The notes beneath the pieces are model-generated. The model did no database searches. It had not been told where the DNA came from and saw only the letters and a program-made list of their open reading frames with translations. A stretch of 64,000 nt of DNA from Bacillus sp. AFS041924 (GTDB taxonomy: Bacteria > Bacillota > Bacilli > Bacillales > Bacillaceae_G), in assembly GCF_002577195.1 (NCBI RefSeq), contig NZ_NULG01000010.1:1-64000 (forward strand), in the 5' to 3' direction. Below are positions 27,533-35,439 of this stretch, one piece after another (position 1 is the first letter of the stretch; each line of letters opens with the position of its first letter). Position numbers and translations under genes: made by a program.

Positions 27533-28459
27533 ATGAAAATTTCAGTTGTTGTTTATTGCAATAACAATGGAGAAAATTTGGAAAAATTTCATGTTAATTT
27601 ATCAAGTACAGTAAAATTACTTAAAGAAGATTATGAAATTATATATATAAATGACGGGAGTGACGATGACACACTATTAGCATTGCAAGTTATTGCGAAT
27701 CATAGCAGTCATTTGAAATATATTTCATTTACTCGTCACTTCGGAAGAGAAGGGGCAATTTGTGCAGGACTTGAGCATGCAAAAGGTGACATAGTCATTC
27801 TAATGGATGGCAGTTTTGTACATCCACCGAACGTTATTTTAGAGATGATGGATGAATACAAAAAAGGTCATAATCATGTTGTCGCTTCAAAAAAATTAGA
27901 GAGTTCCGTTCTAAAAAAAGCAAAAAAAGGCTTTTTAGAGAAAGTCATTAAAAAATTCGTGGATCCTGATCTATTGCAAAACGAGTCGGACTTTCGCTTG
28001 TTAAGTAGAAAAGTTGTCAATGCTATTTTAAGTATGCCAGAATCAAATCGTTATTCAAAAGGTATTTTTAACTGGATTGGTTACAAAATAAAAACAATAG
28101 AGTACGAAATAACTTCAAGAATAATTAATAAGGAGTCAGAAGTAAAAAGACTAGATGCGATTAAAAAATCCATTGAGTATATATTATGTTTTAATACAAG
28201 GCCATTGAGGTTGTTAACAAAAGTTGGATTATTATTAATCGGCATCAGCCTTGTAATCTTTATTATGATGAGCTTTAAAGTGCTCTTTGTTGGCATTAGA
28301 ATTCCTGGATTATATACAATTTCTAATTTCATTATGTTATTTGGCGGTGTTCAAATCTTAATGATTGGCGTATTAGGTGAATATTTAGGTAAAACATATT
28401 ACGAAACGAAAAGAAGACCTCAATACATTGTTGAGGATTCAAGCTTTGATGAAGAGTAA
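27533..28459 (+). CDS. GtrB/DPM1-like family 2 glycosyltransferase with altered DXD
   Basis: 308-residue transferase like bactoprenol-phosphate glucosyltransferases (GtrB, YkcC, ArnC). The GT-A domain (about 1-215) has YINDGSDDDT and SFTRHFGREGAICAGLEHA; the C-terminus has two helices (LLTKVGLLLIGISLVIFIMM and FIMLFGGVQILMIGVLGEYL) and ends EYLGKTYYETKRRPQYIVE, a strong family signature. The metal-binding motif usually written DADLQ(D/H)PP reads MDGSFVHPP at residues 91-99, so the second Asp (position 94) is Ser. Activity is therefore uncertain. ATG 27533 with AGGTG is chosen; GTG 27524 with AGGAG is a close alternative. No flippase or acceptor-transferase gene is adjacent. Confidence 0.87.
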   Translation: MKISVVVYCNNNGENLEKFHVNLSSTVKLLKEDYEIIYINDGSDDDTLLALQVIANHSSHLKYISFTRHFGREGAICAGLEHAKGDIVILMDGSFVHPPNVILEMMDEYKKGHNHVVASKKLESSVLKKAKKGFLEKVIKKFVDPDLLQNESDFRLLSRKVVNAILSMPESNRYSKGIFNWIGYKIKTIEYEITSRIINKESEVKRLDAIKKSIEYILCFNTRPLRLLTKVGLLLIGISLVIFIMMSFKVLFVGIRIPGLYTISNFIMLFGGVQILMIGVLGEYLGKTYYETKRRPQYIVEDSSFDEE

Positions 28460-28481
28460 ATATCTATATAAGATAAATTTG

Positions 28482-28516
28482 GAAATTCGACAAGAATCTT
28501 GTCGAATTTCTTTTTT
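28482..28516 (+). terminator. Terminator after glycosyltransferase
   Basis: Perfect 13-bp stem GAAATTCGACAAG / CTTGTCGAATTTC with an AAT loop and six T. Confidence 0.9.
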
Positions 28517-28571
28517 CGTTACATAATATTTAGAGATAGAATAATATTTTAGTGAAAACTTGGTGAATAAT

Positions 28572-29555
28572 ATGGGGAATATTTTTAAAGTTTTACCGGG
28601 GTTAATTTTTTGCCTTCTAATTGCACTTATTAGTCAAACACTTTCATATATATTGCCAGTTGGAGCAGCCACATTTTCAATATTAATCGGTTTAGTTGTC
28701 GGTAATACAGTACAGTTAAAGCCTTATTTTGAAGGTGGTAGAAAGTTTGCAGAAAGTAAATTACTAGAGTTCTCTATTTTTTTATTAGGAGCAACGATAA
28801 GCGTTCAAATGATTAGCATATTAGGACTGAAAGGAATTTTGTTAATCATAACACAGATGTGTTTAGTCATTATTTTTACAATTTGGACAGGTGAAAAATT
28901 AGGTTTTGGACTGAATTTTAGTTACTTAATGGCAAGTGGAAATGCAGTTTGTGGTTCATCAGCAATTGGCGCGACAGCTCCAGCTATCCATGCCACTCAA
29001 GAAGAAAAAGGACTGGCTGTGACACTTGTAAATATGATGGGAACAGTCTTAATGTTTGTTCTACCTGCCATTGCTTCTGTTTTATATCATTCGGAAACAT
29101 TGTCGACTTCTGCATTGATTGGTAGTACATTACAATCGGTCGGACAGGTTGTTGCTAGTGGTAGTTTAGTAAACGATGAAGTAAAGAATTATGCTACATT
29201 ATTTAAATTAATTCGAGTCGTTTTTTTAGTATTTGTAGTATTTAGTTTATCTAATATAAAGAAAAGACATTTAGCTGAGGATTCAACTGAAAAAGTTAAA
29301 ATTCAATTTCCTTGGTATGTAATTGGATTTGTTATTCTGTGCATTCTTTATAGTTTAGGCGTATTACCAGGCTGGGCTGCAAATATGTCAAATAAAACTA
29401 GTCACTTATTTGAAATAATTGCACTTGCCGCAATTGGCTTAAACGTAAATCTAAAAATGATTATAAAGCAAGGAAAGTCACTATCTCTTTATGCATTAAG
29501 TATTGTCGGCTTTCAAATCACATTAGCGATTTTATTCATTCAAATAATCTATTAA
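28572..29555 (+). CDS. YeiH/UPF0324 family membrane protein (putative sulfate exporter)
   Basis: 327-residue membrane protein with about ten helices. Family signatures include LPVGAATFSILIGLVVGN, KLLEFSIFLLGATIS, the Gly/Ala-rich SGNAVCGSSAIGATAPAI (helix break) and a C-terminal ALAAIGLNVNLKMII. Annotated by homology in databases as a putative sulfate exporter, but the substrate is little tested. ATG 28572 is chosen; in-frame TTG 28560 and GTG 28563 are alternatives and no site is strong. No LysR regulator accompanies it, unlike E. coli yeiE-yeiH. Confidence 0.85.
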   Translation: MGNIFKVLPGLIFCLLIALISQTLSYILPVGAATFSILIGLVVGNTVQLKPYFEGGRKFAESKLLEFSIFLLGATISVQMISILGLKGILLIITQMCLVIIFTIWTGEKLGFGLNFSYLMASGNAVCGSSAIGATAPAIHATQEEKGLAVTLVNMMGTVLMFVLPAIASVLYHSETLSTSALIGSTLQSVGQVVASGSLVNDEVKNYATLFKLIRVVFLVFVVFSLSNIKKRHLAEDSTEKVKIQFPWYVIGFVILCILYSLGVLPGWAANMSNKTSHLFEIIALAAIGLNVNLKMIIKQGKSLSLYALSIVGFQITLAILFIQIIY

Positions 29556-29631
29556 TAATCTCGTACAACGACAAGAAACAACAATTCATATCTATTTCTC
29601 GGGAAATTTCGTCAAGAAAGGTGGTCTTTTA

Positions 29632-30300
29632 TTGCTTCAATTATCATCAGAGTGGAAAGAAAGATTAAATTCAGAGTTTGAAAAACAGTATTTTAAAGAT
29701 TTATTGCAATTTCTTGAAGAAGAATATAAGGAGAAAATAATATACCCTGCCAAAGAGCATATATTTCAAGCTTTGAATGAATGTTCATATGAAGATTGTA
29801 AAGTAGTAATACTTGGACAAGATCCATATCATCAGCCAGGTCAAGCGCACGGGTTAAGCTTTTCGGTATTACCAGGAGTGAAAATCCCTCCTTCTTTAAG
29901 AAATATATATAAAGAATTAAATAGTGATTTAGGCGTAGAAGTACCAACGAGTGGATATTTAAATAATTGGGCAAAACAGGGGATTTTATTATTAAATACA
30001 GTTCTAACTGTTCGAGAAGGGGAGCCGAATTCACATAAGAACAAAGGCTGGGAACTATTCACAAATACAATCCTATCCATGTTGAATCAACACAAACGAC
30101 CAATTATTTTTGTTTTATGGGGCAAGCATGCTCAAGCTAAAGAAGAATTAATTACGAGTGATCACCATGTCATATTAAAAGCTCATCATCCTAGCCCATT
30201 ATCTGCTAGTAGAGGTTTCTTTGGAAGTAAGCCATTTTCTCAAATTAACCAAAAACTAGTAGAACATCAAATGAAGCCGATGGACTGGGCAGTAAAGTAG
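29632..30300 (+). CDS. ung: Uracil-DNA glycosylase
   Basis: Family 1 UDG removing uracil from DNA in base excision repair; 222 residues. Catalytic motif VILGQDPYHQPGQAHGLSFS (Asp water-activator), PPSLRNIYKEL, LLLNTVLTVREGEPNSH, FVLWGKHAQ and the Leu-loop HHPSPLSASRGFFG are all intact. The start is TTG 29632 with AAAGGTGG upstream; the next ATG lies far inside the fold. It begins the block that matches the B. subtilis ywdG(ung)-ywdI-ywdK-ywdL order. Confidence 0.97.
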   Translation: MLQLSSEWKERLNSEFEKQYFKDLLQFLEEEYKEKIIYPAKEHIFQALNECSYEDCKVVILGQDPYHQPGQAHGLSFSVLPGVKIPPSLRNIYKELNSDLGVEVPTSGYLNNWAKQGILLLNTVLTVREGEPNSHKNKGWELFTNTILSMLNQHKRPIIFVLWGKHAQAKEELITSDHHVILKAHHPSPLSASRGFFGSKPFSQINQKLVEHQMKPMDWAVK

Positions 30301-30322
30301 AAATTATTTATATGTTAAAAGA

Positions 30323-30351
30323 AGAGGTGTCCATTATTTAAGGACACCTCT
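30323..30351. terminator. Hairpin between ung and the HAD gene
   Basis: Ten-bp stem AGAGGTGTCC / GGACACCTCT with a 9-nt loop. It has no good T tract on the plus side, but the position between convergent genes suits a shared terminator. Confidence 0.55.
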
Positions 30352-30395
30352 CAGTGTGTAGACAGAGTCCCGAAAATTTGATTTTTTCTCTACAC

Positions 30396-31208
30396 TTACT
30401 TATTATTCAAAATAAACTTCTCAACAACTTTAGCCACACCATCATCATTATTTGTAGCAGTGACATAATCTGCCTGTTGTTTAATTTCCTCAGGAGCATT
30501 CCCCATTGCTACTCCCAGTCCCGCAAATTTAATCATAGGTAAGTCGTTATAACCGTCTCCTACAGCTATTACTTCATCCTGACGAATTCCAAGAATTTGA
30601 ATTAAGTGATTTAAACTCTTACCTTTATCTACTTCACTGTTCGTTAGTTCTAAAAAGAACGGCTTCGAACGCATAACACTAATTTTACCTTCAAGCTCTT
30701 TTTGAAGAATTTTTTCAACTTGAGCCAATTTTTCTGGATCCTCTAACATTAACAATTTCACTACGTCATTTTGAACATGCTCAGTAAAACTACTTACTTC
30801 TTTAATTGGCATACCCGTAAGTTGACCCTCAATATTAGTGTATTGATTTCCTTTTTCCGTAATAATATCATTCTCAACATATGTATGAACGAAAACATTA
30901 TGCTTCTTACTAATCTCATAGAGCTCATGAGCTTGCTCTTTTGTTAGCGTACATTCGTAAACATTATTTTTTGTTCGATAATCAGTAATGATTCCTCCGT
31001 TAAATGATAGAACATAGCTACCATAATCATGTAATAATAGTTCCTCTGCTAACTTATGCATTGCAAAAGTTGGTCTACCAGAAGCTAACACCACTTTTAC
31101 ACCCATATCCTGGGCTTTGAGTAACGCTTCCTTCGTTTTTGGAGATATAATATACTGATCAGTTAAAAGTGTGTCATCGATATCTAATACAATCATTTTA
31201 TAGTTCAA
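30396..31208 (-). CDS. Cof-type HAD-IIB sugar/nucleotide phosphatase
   Basis: 270-residue cytosolic phosphatase of the YidA/Cof class. Motif I is VLDIDDTLL with both Asp, motif II VVLASGRP, motif III Lys in VDKGKSLNHL and motif IV VGDGYNDLPMIKFAGLGVAM; the IIB cap covers about 85-190. These enzymes dephosphorylate small sugar phosphates or FMN-like compounds with broad specificity. TTG 31208 with AGGAGG nine bases upstream is chosen; ATG four codons later is an alternative. It sits inside the ywd block but is transcribed against it. Confidence 0.9.
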   Translation of the reverse strand: MNYKMIVLDIDDTLLTDQYIISPKTKEALLKAQDMGVKVVLASGRPTFAMHKLAEELLLHDYGSYVLSFNGGIITDYRTKNNVYECTLTKEQAHELYEISKKHNVFVHTYVENDIITEKGNQYTNIEGQLTGMPIKEVSSFTEHVQNDVVKLLMLEDPEKLAQVEKILQKELEGKISVMRSKPFFLELTNSEVDKGKSLNHLIQILGIRQDEVIAVGDGYNDLPMIKFAGLGVAMGNAPEEIKQQADYVTATNNDDGVAKVVEKFILNNK

Positions 31209-31356
31209 AATTTATTTCCTCCTAAAAATTAACTTTTTTAGTATACCACCATTCACTTAAAATAGTGCTTAATTTGGTTGGTATTCGCTTTCAGAAAAAA
31301 GCCATAGTATAATAGGTTTTATTGGATTGTGTTAAAAAAGTTTGGTGGTGATTTAT

Positions 31357-31635
31357 CTGAATATTAGTGTAGAAAAAGTAATCCAGCAAATTGAAAATGA
31401 GTTACATAAGGCAAAAGCAAATACTCAAAAACCTGGACAATTTCGAGAAAGAATTGCAAGTATTAGATCTTTATGCGAGTTACTACTTGAAGACGAGAAC
31501 AGTGTAGAGGTTCCAAAGAGTATTTTTACTAGTAGTATCGTTCAATCAATTCCAAGTCAACCAATTATATCTCAGCCAGCTGTTATGTCTAAATTGGATG
31601 ATTCGGAACAAGGTGGATCATTATTAGATTTTTAA
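31357..31635 (+). CDS. ywdI: YwdI-family protein (DUF5327), probable CTG start
   Basis: Small 92-residue protein of the YwdI family, found between ung and ywdK in bacilli as here; function unknown. An N-terminal helical hairpin (VEKVIQQIENELHKAKANT, then FRERIASIRSLCELLLEDE) is followed by a Ser/Pro/Gln-rich disordered part and the acidic end EQGGSLLDF. GGTGGTGA at 31343-31350 is correctly spaced for CTG 31357, giving MNISVEKV. In-frame TTG 31342 and GTG 31345/31348 overlap that site. CTG initiation is rare in Bacillus. The ywdK gene follows by 18 bases. Confidence 0.75.
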   Translation: MNISVEKVIQQIENELHKAKANTQKPGQFRERIASIRSLCELLLEDENSVEVPKSIFTSSIVQSIPSQPIISQPAVMSKLDDSEQGGSLLDF

Positions 31636-31653
31636 GATAAAGGGGGAGAAGAA

Positions 31654-32019
31654 TTGAAAATATTTTTCTTATTAGGTAGTATTTTTGCATTTTTATCTAT
31701 CGCATTAGGTGCCTTCGGAGCGCATGGACTTGAGGGGAAAATTTCCGAAAGATCGCTTGAAATTTGGCATAAAGCAGTTCAATATCAAATGTTTCAAACA
31801 GGCGGATTATTTATTATTGCATTTTTAATGGATAAATACGGTTCAGTAACTCAACTTACGTGGGCTGGATGGTTATCAGTAATAGGAATAATCTTATTCT
31901 CAGGAAGCTTGTACATATTAAGCGTATCTGGTATAAAAATCCTTGGAGCGATCACACCATTAGGTGGACTAGCATTTTTAGTTGCGTGGATTTTAGTAGG
32001 AATATCAGTCATGAAATAA
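31654..32019 (+). CDS. ywdK: DUF423 small membrane protein YwdK
   Basis: 121-residue protein with four hydrophobic helices and the family signature GAFGAHGLEGK near residue 20, then WHKAVQYQMFQTGGLF and LGAITPLGGLAFLVAWI. Function unknown; widely conserved in bacilli. Starts with TTG after AAAGGGGGAG, 18 bases behind ywdI, so the two form an operon closed by the hairpin at 32019-32072. Confidence 0.93.
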   Translation: MKIFFLLGSIFAFLSIALGAFGAHGLEGKISERSLEIWHKAVQYQMFQTGGLFIIAFLMDKYGSVTQLTWAGWLSVIGIILFSGSLYILSVSGIKILGAITPLGGLAFLVAWILVGISVMK

Positions 32020-32072
32020 AAAAAGTGTTCAATAAAAGTGCAATGATTGCACTATATTGAACACTTTTTTTT
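32019..32072. terminator. Shared terminator between ywdK and gerQ
   Basis: Stem AAAAAAGTGTTCAATA / TATTGAACACTTTTTT with an inner GTGCAAT/ATTGCAC hairpin; A and T runs on both sides serve the two convergent genes. Confidence 0.88.
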
Positions 32073-32463
32073 AAAGTTGATAAGGAAGAGCTATTTCTTC
32101 GTCAAATGTGATGTAATCTAAGTAAATTGTCAGTAATACGAAGGTTTTAGTTGTATTTACATCTCTGAGAACAATATGATCACGTCCTGCTCCCAGAATG
32201 TACCCGACGAATACTTGTTGTTGATGACCAGTGAAAGTCATATAAACCGTAGCAATTTTCCCACGATTAGCCCTAAGGATATTTTCTACATATGATTGTT
32301 CAAAAAGACCAGGTGAGGCTGTAACTTGACCTTGCTGGGTGATCATACCTCCTGATGGAGCTGCAAATCCTTGTCCCTGCCCGGCCTGTTGTCCTTGTCC
32401 TTGCCCCTGAGCAGGTTGTGTTGCACGATAAGTATTTTGATAGTACTCGAAAGGATTACTCAA
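32071..32463 (-). CDS. gerQ: Spore coat protein GerQ
   Basis: 130-residue inner spore-coat protein needed to localise CwlJ; in B. subtilis it is cross-linked by transglutaminase Tgl. The N-terminal third is Gln/Gly-rich (QPAQGQGQGQQAGQGQG). The conserved core (about 50-130) reads SYVENILRANRGKIATVYMT, GAGRDHIVLRD and YLDYITFDEEI. The start is TTG (32463) with TAAGGAGG. The cwlJ gene lies 26 bases upstream in the same direction. Sporulation control by sigma-E is expected from the family and was not read from the sequence. Confidence 0.96.
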   Translation of the reverse strand: MSNPFEYYQNTYRATQPAQGQGQGQQAGQGQGFAAPSGGMITQQGQVTASPGLFEQSYVENILRANRGKIATVYMTFTGHQQQVFVGYILGAGRDHIVLRDVNTTKTFVLLTIYLDYITFDEEIALPYQL

Positions 32464-32489
32464 AGAAAAAACCTCCTTAGTTTAATCAT

Positions 32490-32918
32490 TTAAAAATCAT
32501 AGACTTTAGGGCAATCTTTAGGAGTTGGTTGATAAAAGCAATGCGACTTATATCTTCCTGCTAATTTTTGGTTAAACCAAGTAGGTGGACACGATCCTGC
32601 TGGTTTGAAGAACCATAGGCCATATGTTGCTGGCCAAAAGCGCTGCCCTGCTATTACTTTTCTACATAGTTCAATATCTTGTTCACGAGCACGTTGATAA
32701 AAATATGATTTTTGAACAGCTTCGAATCCACCGGGACTCTGATAAACCATATCTTTTATACTTCTAAGATTTCTAAAATCTAAGCAATCACATAAAACCC
32801 TATTAACACACACATTTCCAACCATTAACATACCTTCTTTACCTTCGCCTTCAGCTTCAGCACGCATTAATCTTGCGAGTAAAGAAACCTCAGCCTCGGT
32901 ATAACGAATTACAGCCAT
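32490..32918 (-). CDS. cwlJ: Spore cortex-lytic hydrolase CwlJ
   Basis: 142-residue SleB/CwlJ-type (hydrolase_2) enzyme that degrades cortex peptidoglycan in germination, triggered by Ca-dipicolinate. Catalytic Glu lies in LMRAEAEGEGKEGMLMVGNV; the core continues CVNRVLCDCLDFRN, PGGFEAV and the C-terminal WPATYGLWFFKP and GRYKSHCFYQP. There is no signal peptide, as is usual for CwlJ, which reaches the coat during its assembly. The ATG has GAGGAGG. Upstream of gerQ in one operon, which matches their functional dependence. Confidence 0.96.
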   Translation of the reverse strand: MAVIRYTEAEVSLLARLMRAEAEGEGKEGMLMVGNVCVNRVLCDCLDFRNLRSIKDMVYQSPGGFEAVQKSYFYQRAREQDIELCRKVIAGQRFWPATYGLWFFKPAGSCPPTWFNQKLAGRYKSHCFYQPTPKDCPKVYDF

Positions 32919-33056
32919 AAATAAGCCTCCTCATCCGAATTAAATATTCTACATTGATCTCATTGGTGATCGGAAAGCGAGGACTAATTAGTTCGTTCAC
33001 TACTGTAACTATATTAAAATTGAAAGAAACATATGACATCTTTTCCAAAAGGAAAA

Positions 33057-33090
33057 TAAAAAAACTTCTCAAAAAAGAGAAGTCTTTTAA
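33057..33090 (-). terminator. hemQ terminator
   Basis: Seven-bp stem ACTTCTC / GAGAAGT with a six-A loop (plus strand). Read on the minus strand it is followed by a T run. Confidence 0.7.
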
Positions 33091-33139
33091 TTTATATACT
33101 ATGACTGATAGTATATAGAGGATACACTTAAGTATTCAA

Positions 33140-33886
33140 TTATACGTATAGATATTTCGTGAATGCGTCTTCTTTTAAGATCGTTCCAACGAAGAATGAA
33201 CCAAACACTCCATAACGAGCACTTACTTCATCAAAGCGCATTTCATAGATTAACTTTTTGAATTGTAGCACGTCTTCAGAGAATAAAGTAACGCCCCATT
33301 CATAGTCATCAAATCCAACTGAACCAGTAATAATTTGTTTAACCTTACCAGCGTAACCACGACCAATTTTTCCGTGACTATACATCATTTCTTTACGAGC
33401 TCCTGAAGGAAGCATGTACCAATTATCTTCACCTTCACGCTTTTTATCCATTGGATAGAAGCATACGTATTGAGACTTTGGTAAAGCAGGGTAAAGTCTA
33501 GAGCGAACATGAGGATTTTGATATGGATCGCCATCTTCTTCGCTTAAGTAATTACTTAATTCAACTACAGAAACGTACGAATAAGTAGGAATCATAAATT
33601 GAGAAAGTGTTGTTTTGTTAATTTCTGTTTCAATATGTAATAACTCATCCATTGTAGGTCGTAAAACCATAAACATAATATCAGCTTTTTGACCTAAAAT
33701 ATTGTAAATAGCATGGCTACCTTCACCAGAATCAGCAACTTGATTCCATTTTGAGAATACTTGTTGGAATTCTGAAATAGCTAGTTGACGCTCATCACTG
33801 CTTAATTGTTTAAAAGCATGCCAATCCATACTTCTAAAATCATGTAAACAATACCATCCATCTAAAGTTTTTGCAGCTTCACTCAT
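33140..33886 (-). CDS. hemQ: Coproheme decarboxylase (chlorite dismutase-like)
   Basis: Last step of the coproporphyrin-dependent heme pathway of Gram-positive bacteria: oxidative decarboxylation of coproheme to heme b using peroxide. The 248 residues contain the catalytic Tyr region [11 protein letters not shown], the proximal His in [14 protein letters not shown] and the C-terminal [15 protein letters not shown] 33886 has GGGGG upstream; the reading frame extends 12 codons further without a site. Divergent from pta, as in B. subtilis (ywfI-ywfJ). Confidence 0.96.
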   Translation of the reverse strand: MSEAAKTLDGWYCLHDFRSMDWHAFKQLSSDERQLAISEFQQVFSKWNQVADSGEGSHAIYNILGQKADIMFMVLRPTMDELLHIETEINKTTLSQFMIPTYSYVSVVELSNYLSEEDGDPYQNPHVRSRLYPALPKSQYVCFYPMDKKREGEDNWYMLPSGARKEMMYSHGKIGRGYAGKVKQIITGSVGFDDYEWGVTLFSEDVLQFKKLIYEMRFDEVSARYGVFGSFFVGTILKEDAFTKYLYV

Positions 33887-34020
33887 TTTAAATCCCCCAA
33901 ACGTTATCGTATTGATTTTCATTTATATAGCATACTACAATTAAAAGTATTTTGTAAAAACATACAAAATTATACAATACCCAAATTTAGTTAGAAAATT
34001 AGGAATTAATTTACTTTAAA

Positions 34021-34034
34021 TGATAGCGCTTTAA
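34021..34034 (+). promoter_or_regulatory. Candidate cre site upstream of pta
   Basis: TGATAGCGCTTTAA matches the CcpA consensus TGWNANCGNTNWCA at all but one fixed position. In B. subtilis pta is activated by CcpA through an upstream cre, so the location about 90 bp before the start fits overflow-metabolism control. Confidence 0.55.
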
Positions 34035-34121
34035 TAAATGTATTATATTTTTCATTATTCTAAAAAGGTTTTATTCTAATTATGTACAAATAAAATAATT
34101 TTAAAGTTTTTGGAGGCTACT

Positions 34122-35093
34122 ATGAGCAATTTATTTGAAAGTATTAAACAAAAAGTATCAGGTAAAGATATTTCGATTGTTTTACCAGAAGGTACAGATG
34201 AGAGAATTTTAACGGCAGCTGACAGACTAGCAAAAGAAGAAGTATTAAAACCGATTTTAATAGGTCATGTAGAAAGTATAAAGGAAAAAGCAAGTAGTTT
34301 AGGTTTAGAGCTTCAAGGTGTGGAAATTTTAGACCCATCTACTTATGCAGAAATGGACCAATTAGTAGCATCATTTGTTGAACGTCGTAAAGGAAAAGCA
34401 ACAGAGGAGCAAGCACGTAAAGCATTACTAGATCCAAACTACTTTGGCACAATGTTAGTTTATGCTAACAAAGCCAATGGACTAGTTAGTGGTGCGACAC
34501 ATTCAACAGCAGACACAGTACGACCAGCTCTTCAAATCATTAAAACAAAACCAGGCGTAACAAAAACATCTGGTGTATTTATCATGGTTCGAGAAGATGA
34601 GAAATACGTATTCGCAGATTGCGCAATTAATATTGCCCCAAATAGCCAAGACTTAGCTGAAATCGCAATAGAGAGTGCAAAAACTGCAAAACTTTTTGAT
34701 ATTGAGCCTAAAATTGCCATGTTAAGCTTTTCAACTAAAGGTTCAGCAAAATCACCAGAAACTGAAAAAGTAGCTGAAGCAGTTAAAATTGCAAAAGAAC
34801 TTGCGCCTGAATTAACTTTAGATGGTGAATTCCAATTCGATGCAGCATTTGTACCATCTGTAGCGAAAAGTAAAGCTCCTGGTTCAGTCATTCAAGGTGA
34901 TGCTAATACATTCGTATTCCCAAGCTTAGAAGCAGGAAACATTGGTTACAAAATTGCTCAACGTTTAGGTAACTTTGAAGCAATCGGACCAATCCTACAA
35001 GGCTTAAATATGCCTGTTAATGACCTGTCACGTGGTTGTAACAGTGAAGATGTATATAAATTATCAATCATTACAGCGGCTCAGTCACTGTAA
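34122..35093 (+). CDS. pta: Phosphate acetyltransferase
   Basis: Converts acetyl-CoA and phosphate to acetyl phosphate in overflow acetate formation. The 323 residues are the short Pta form without DRTGG or AAA-like N-terminal domains. Motifs: IVLPEGTDERILTAADRL at the start, GTMLVYANKANGLVSGATHSTADTVRPAL (CoA and phosphate site), MLSFSTKGSAKSPETEKV and FPSLEAGNIGYKIAQRL. ATG 34122 has GGAGG; in-frame TTG 34110 overlaps it. Flanked by hemQ and lipL as in B. subtilis. Confidence 0.97.
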   Translation: MSNLFESIKQKVSGKDISIVLPEGTDERILTAADRLAKEEVLKPILIGHVESIKEKASSLGLELQGVEILDPSTYAEMDQLVASFVERRKGKATEEQARKALLDPNYFGTMLVYANKANGLVSGATHSTADTVRPALQIIKTKPGVTKTSGVFIMVREDEKYVFADCAINIAPNSQDLAEIAIESAKTAKLFDIEPKIAMLSFSTKGSAKSPETEKVAEAVKIAKELAPELTLDGEFQFDAAFVPSVAKSKAPGSVIQGDANTFVFPSLEAGNIGYKIAQRLGNFEAIGPILQGLNMPVNDLSRGCNSEDVYKLSIITAAQSL

Positions 35094-35124
35094 TAGTATT
35101 GGTTTAAGATCATGAGAGAAACTG

Positions 35125-35167
35125 ATGGGTGCTCAAAAGTCAAAGGACTTAAGAGCACCCATTTTTA
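35125..35167 (+). terminator. pta terminator
   Basis: Ten-bp stem ATGGGTGCTC / GAGCACCCAT plus an inner AAGTC/GACTT pairing, followed by TTTTTA. Confidence 0.88.
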
Positions 35168-35197
35168 GTTTGTTAGCATGGAAGTCGAACACTTTGT

Positions 35198-35344
35198 GAA
35201 CTTTGCTTAATTAATGACGAAACTGGCTCAATTAATGTTGAAACCGGCTTAATTATTGTTAGATTCCGCTCAAATAATTCAGAAACCCACACAATTAGTG
35301 CAGAAACTCATTGAAATCATTTTTAGAAAGTAGCAATTAGTCCA
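35198..35344. repeat. Seven degenerate tandem repeats of 21 bp
   Basis: Units start at 35198, 35219, 35240, 35261, 35282, 35303 and 35324. Most begin GAAAC and carry a core like GGCTCAATTAATG or GGCTTAATTATTG, with drift increasing toward the right (CACACAATTAGTG, TAGCAATTAGTCC). The period is exactly 21 nt with no indels. A frame is open through several units but has no start codon or ribosome-binding site. Lies between the pta and lipL terminators, so it is probably untranscribed. Function unknown. Confidence 0.75.
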
Positions 35345-35393
35345 GAATTTCGTAAAACAGAAGAGAACTGGCTAAATTTAAAGTAAAAAACAG

Positions 35394-35420
35394 AAAAAAC
35401 CACAAATCTTTGTGGTTTTT
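35394..35420 (-). terminator. lipL terminator
   Basis: Twelve-bp stem AAAAACCACAAA / TTTGTGGTTTTT with a 2-nt centre, placed after the minus-strand lipL gene. Confidence 0.8.
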
Positions 35421-35439
35421 CTAAATTATGATCCGATCA

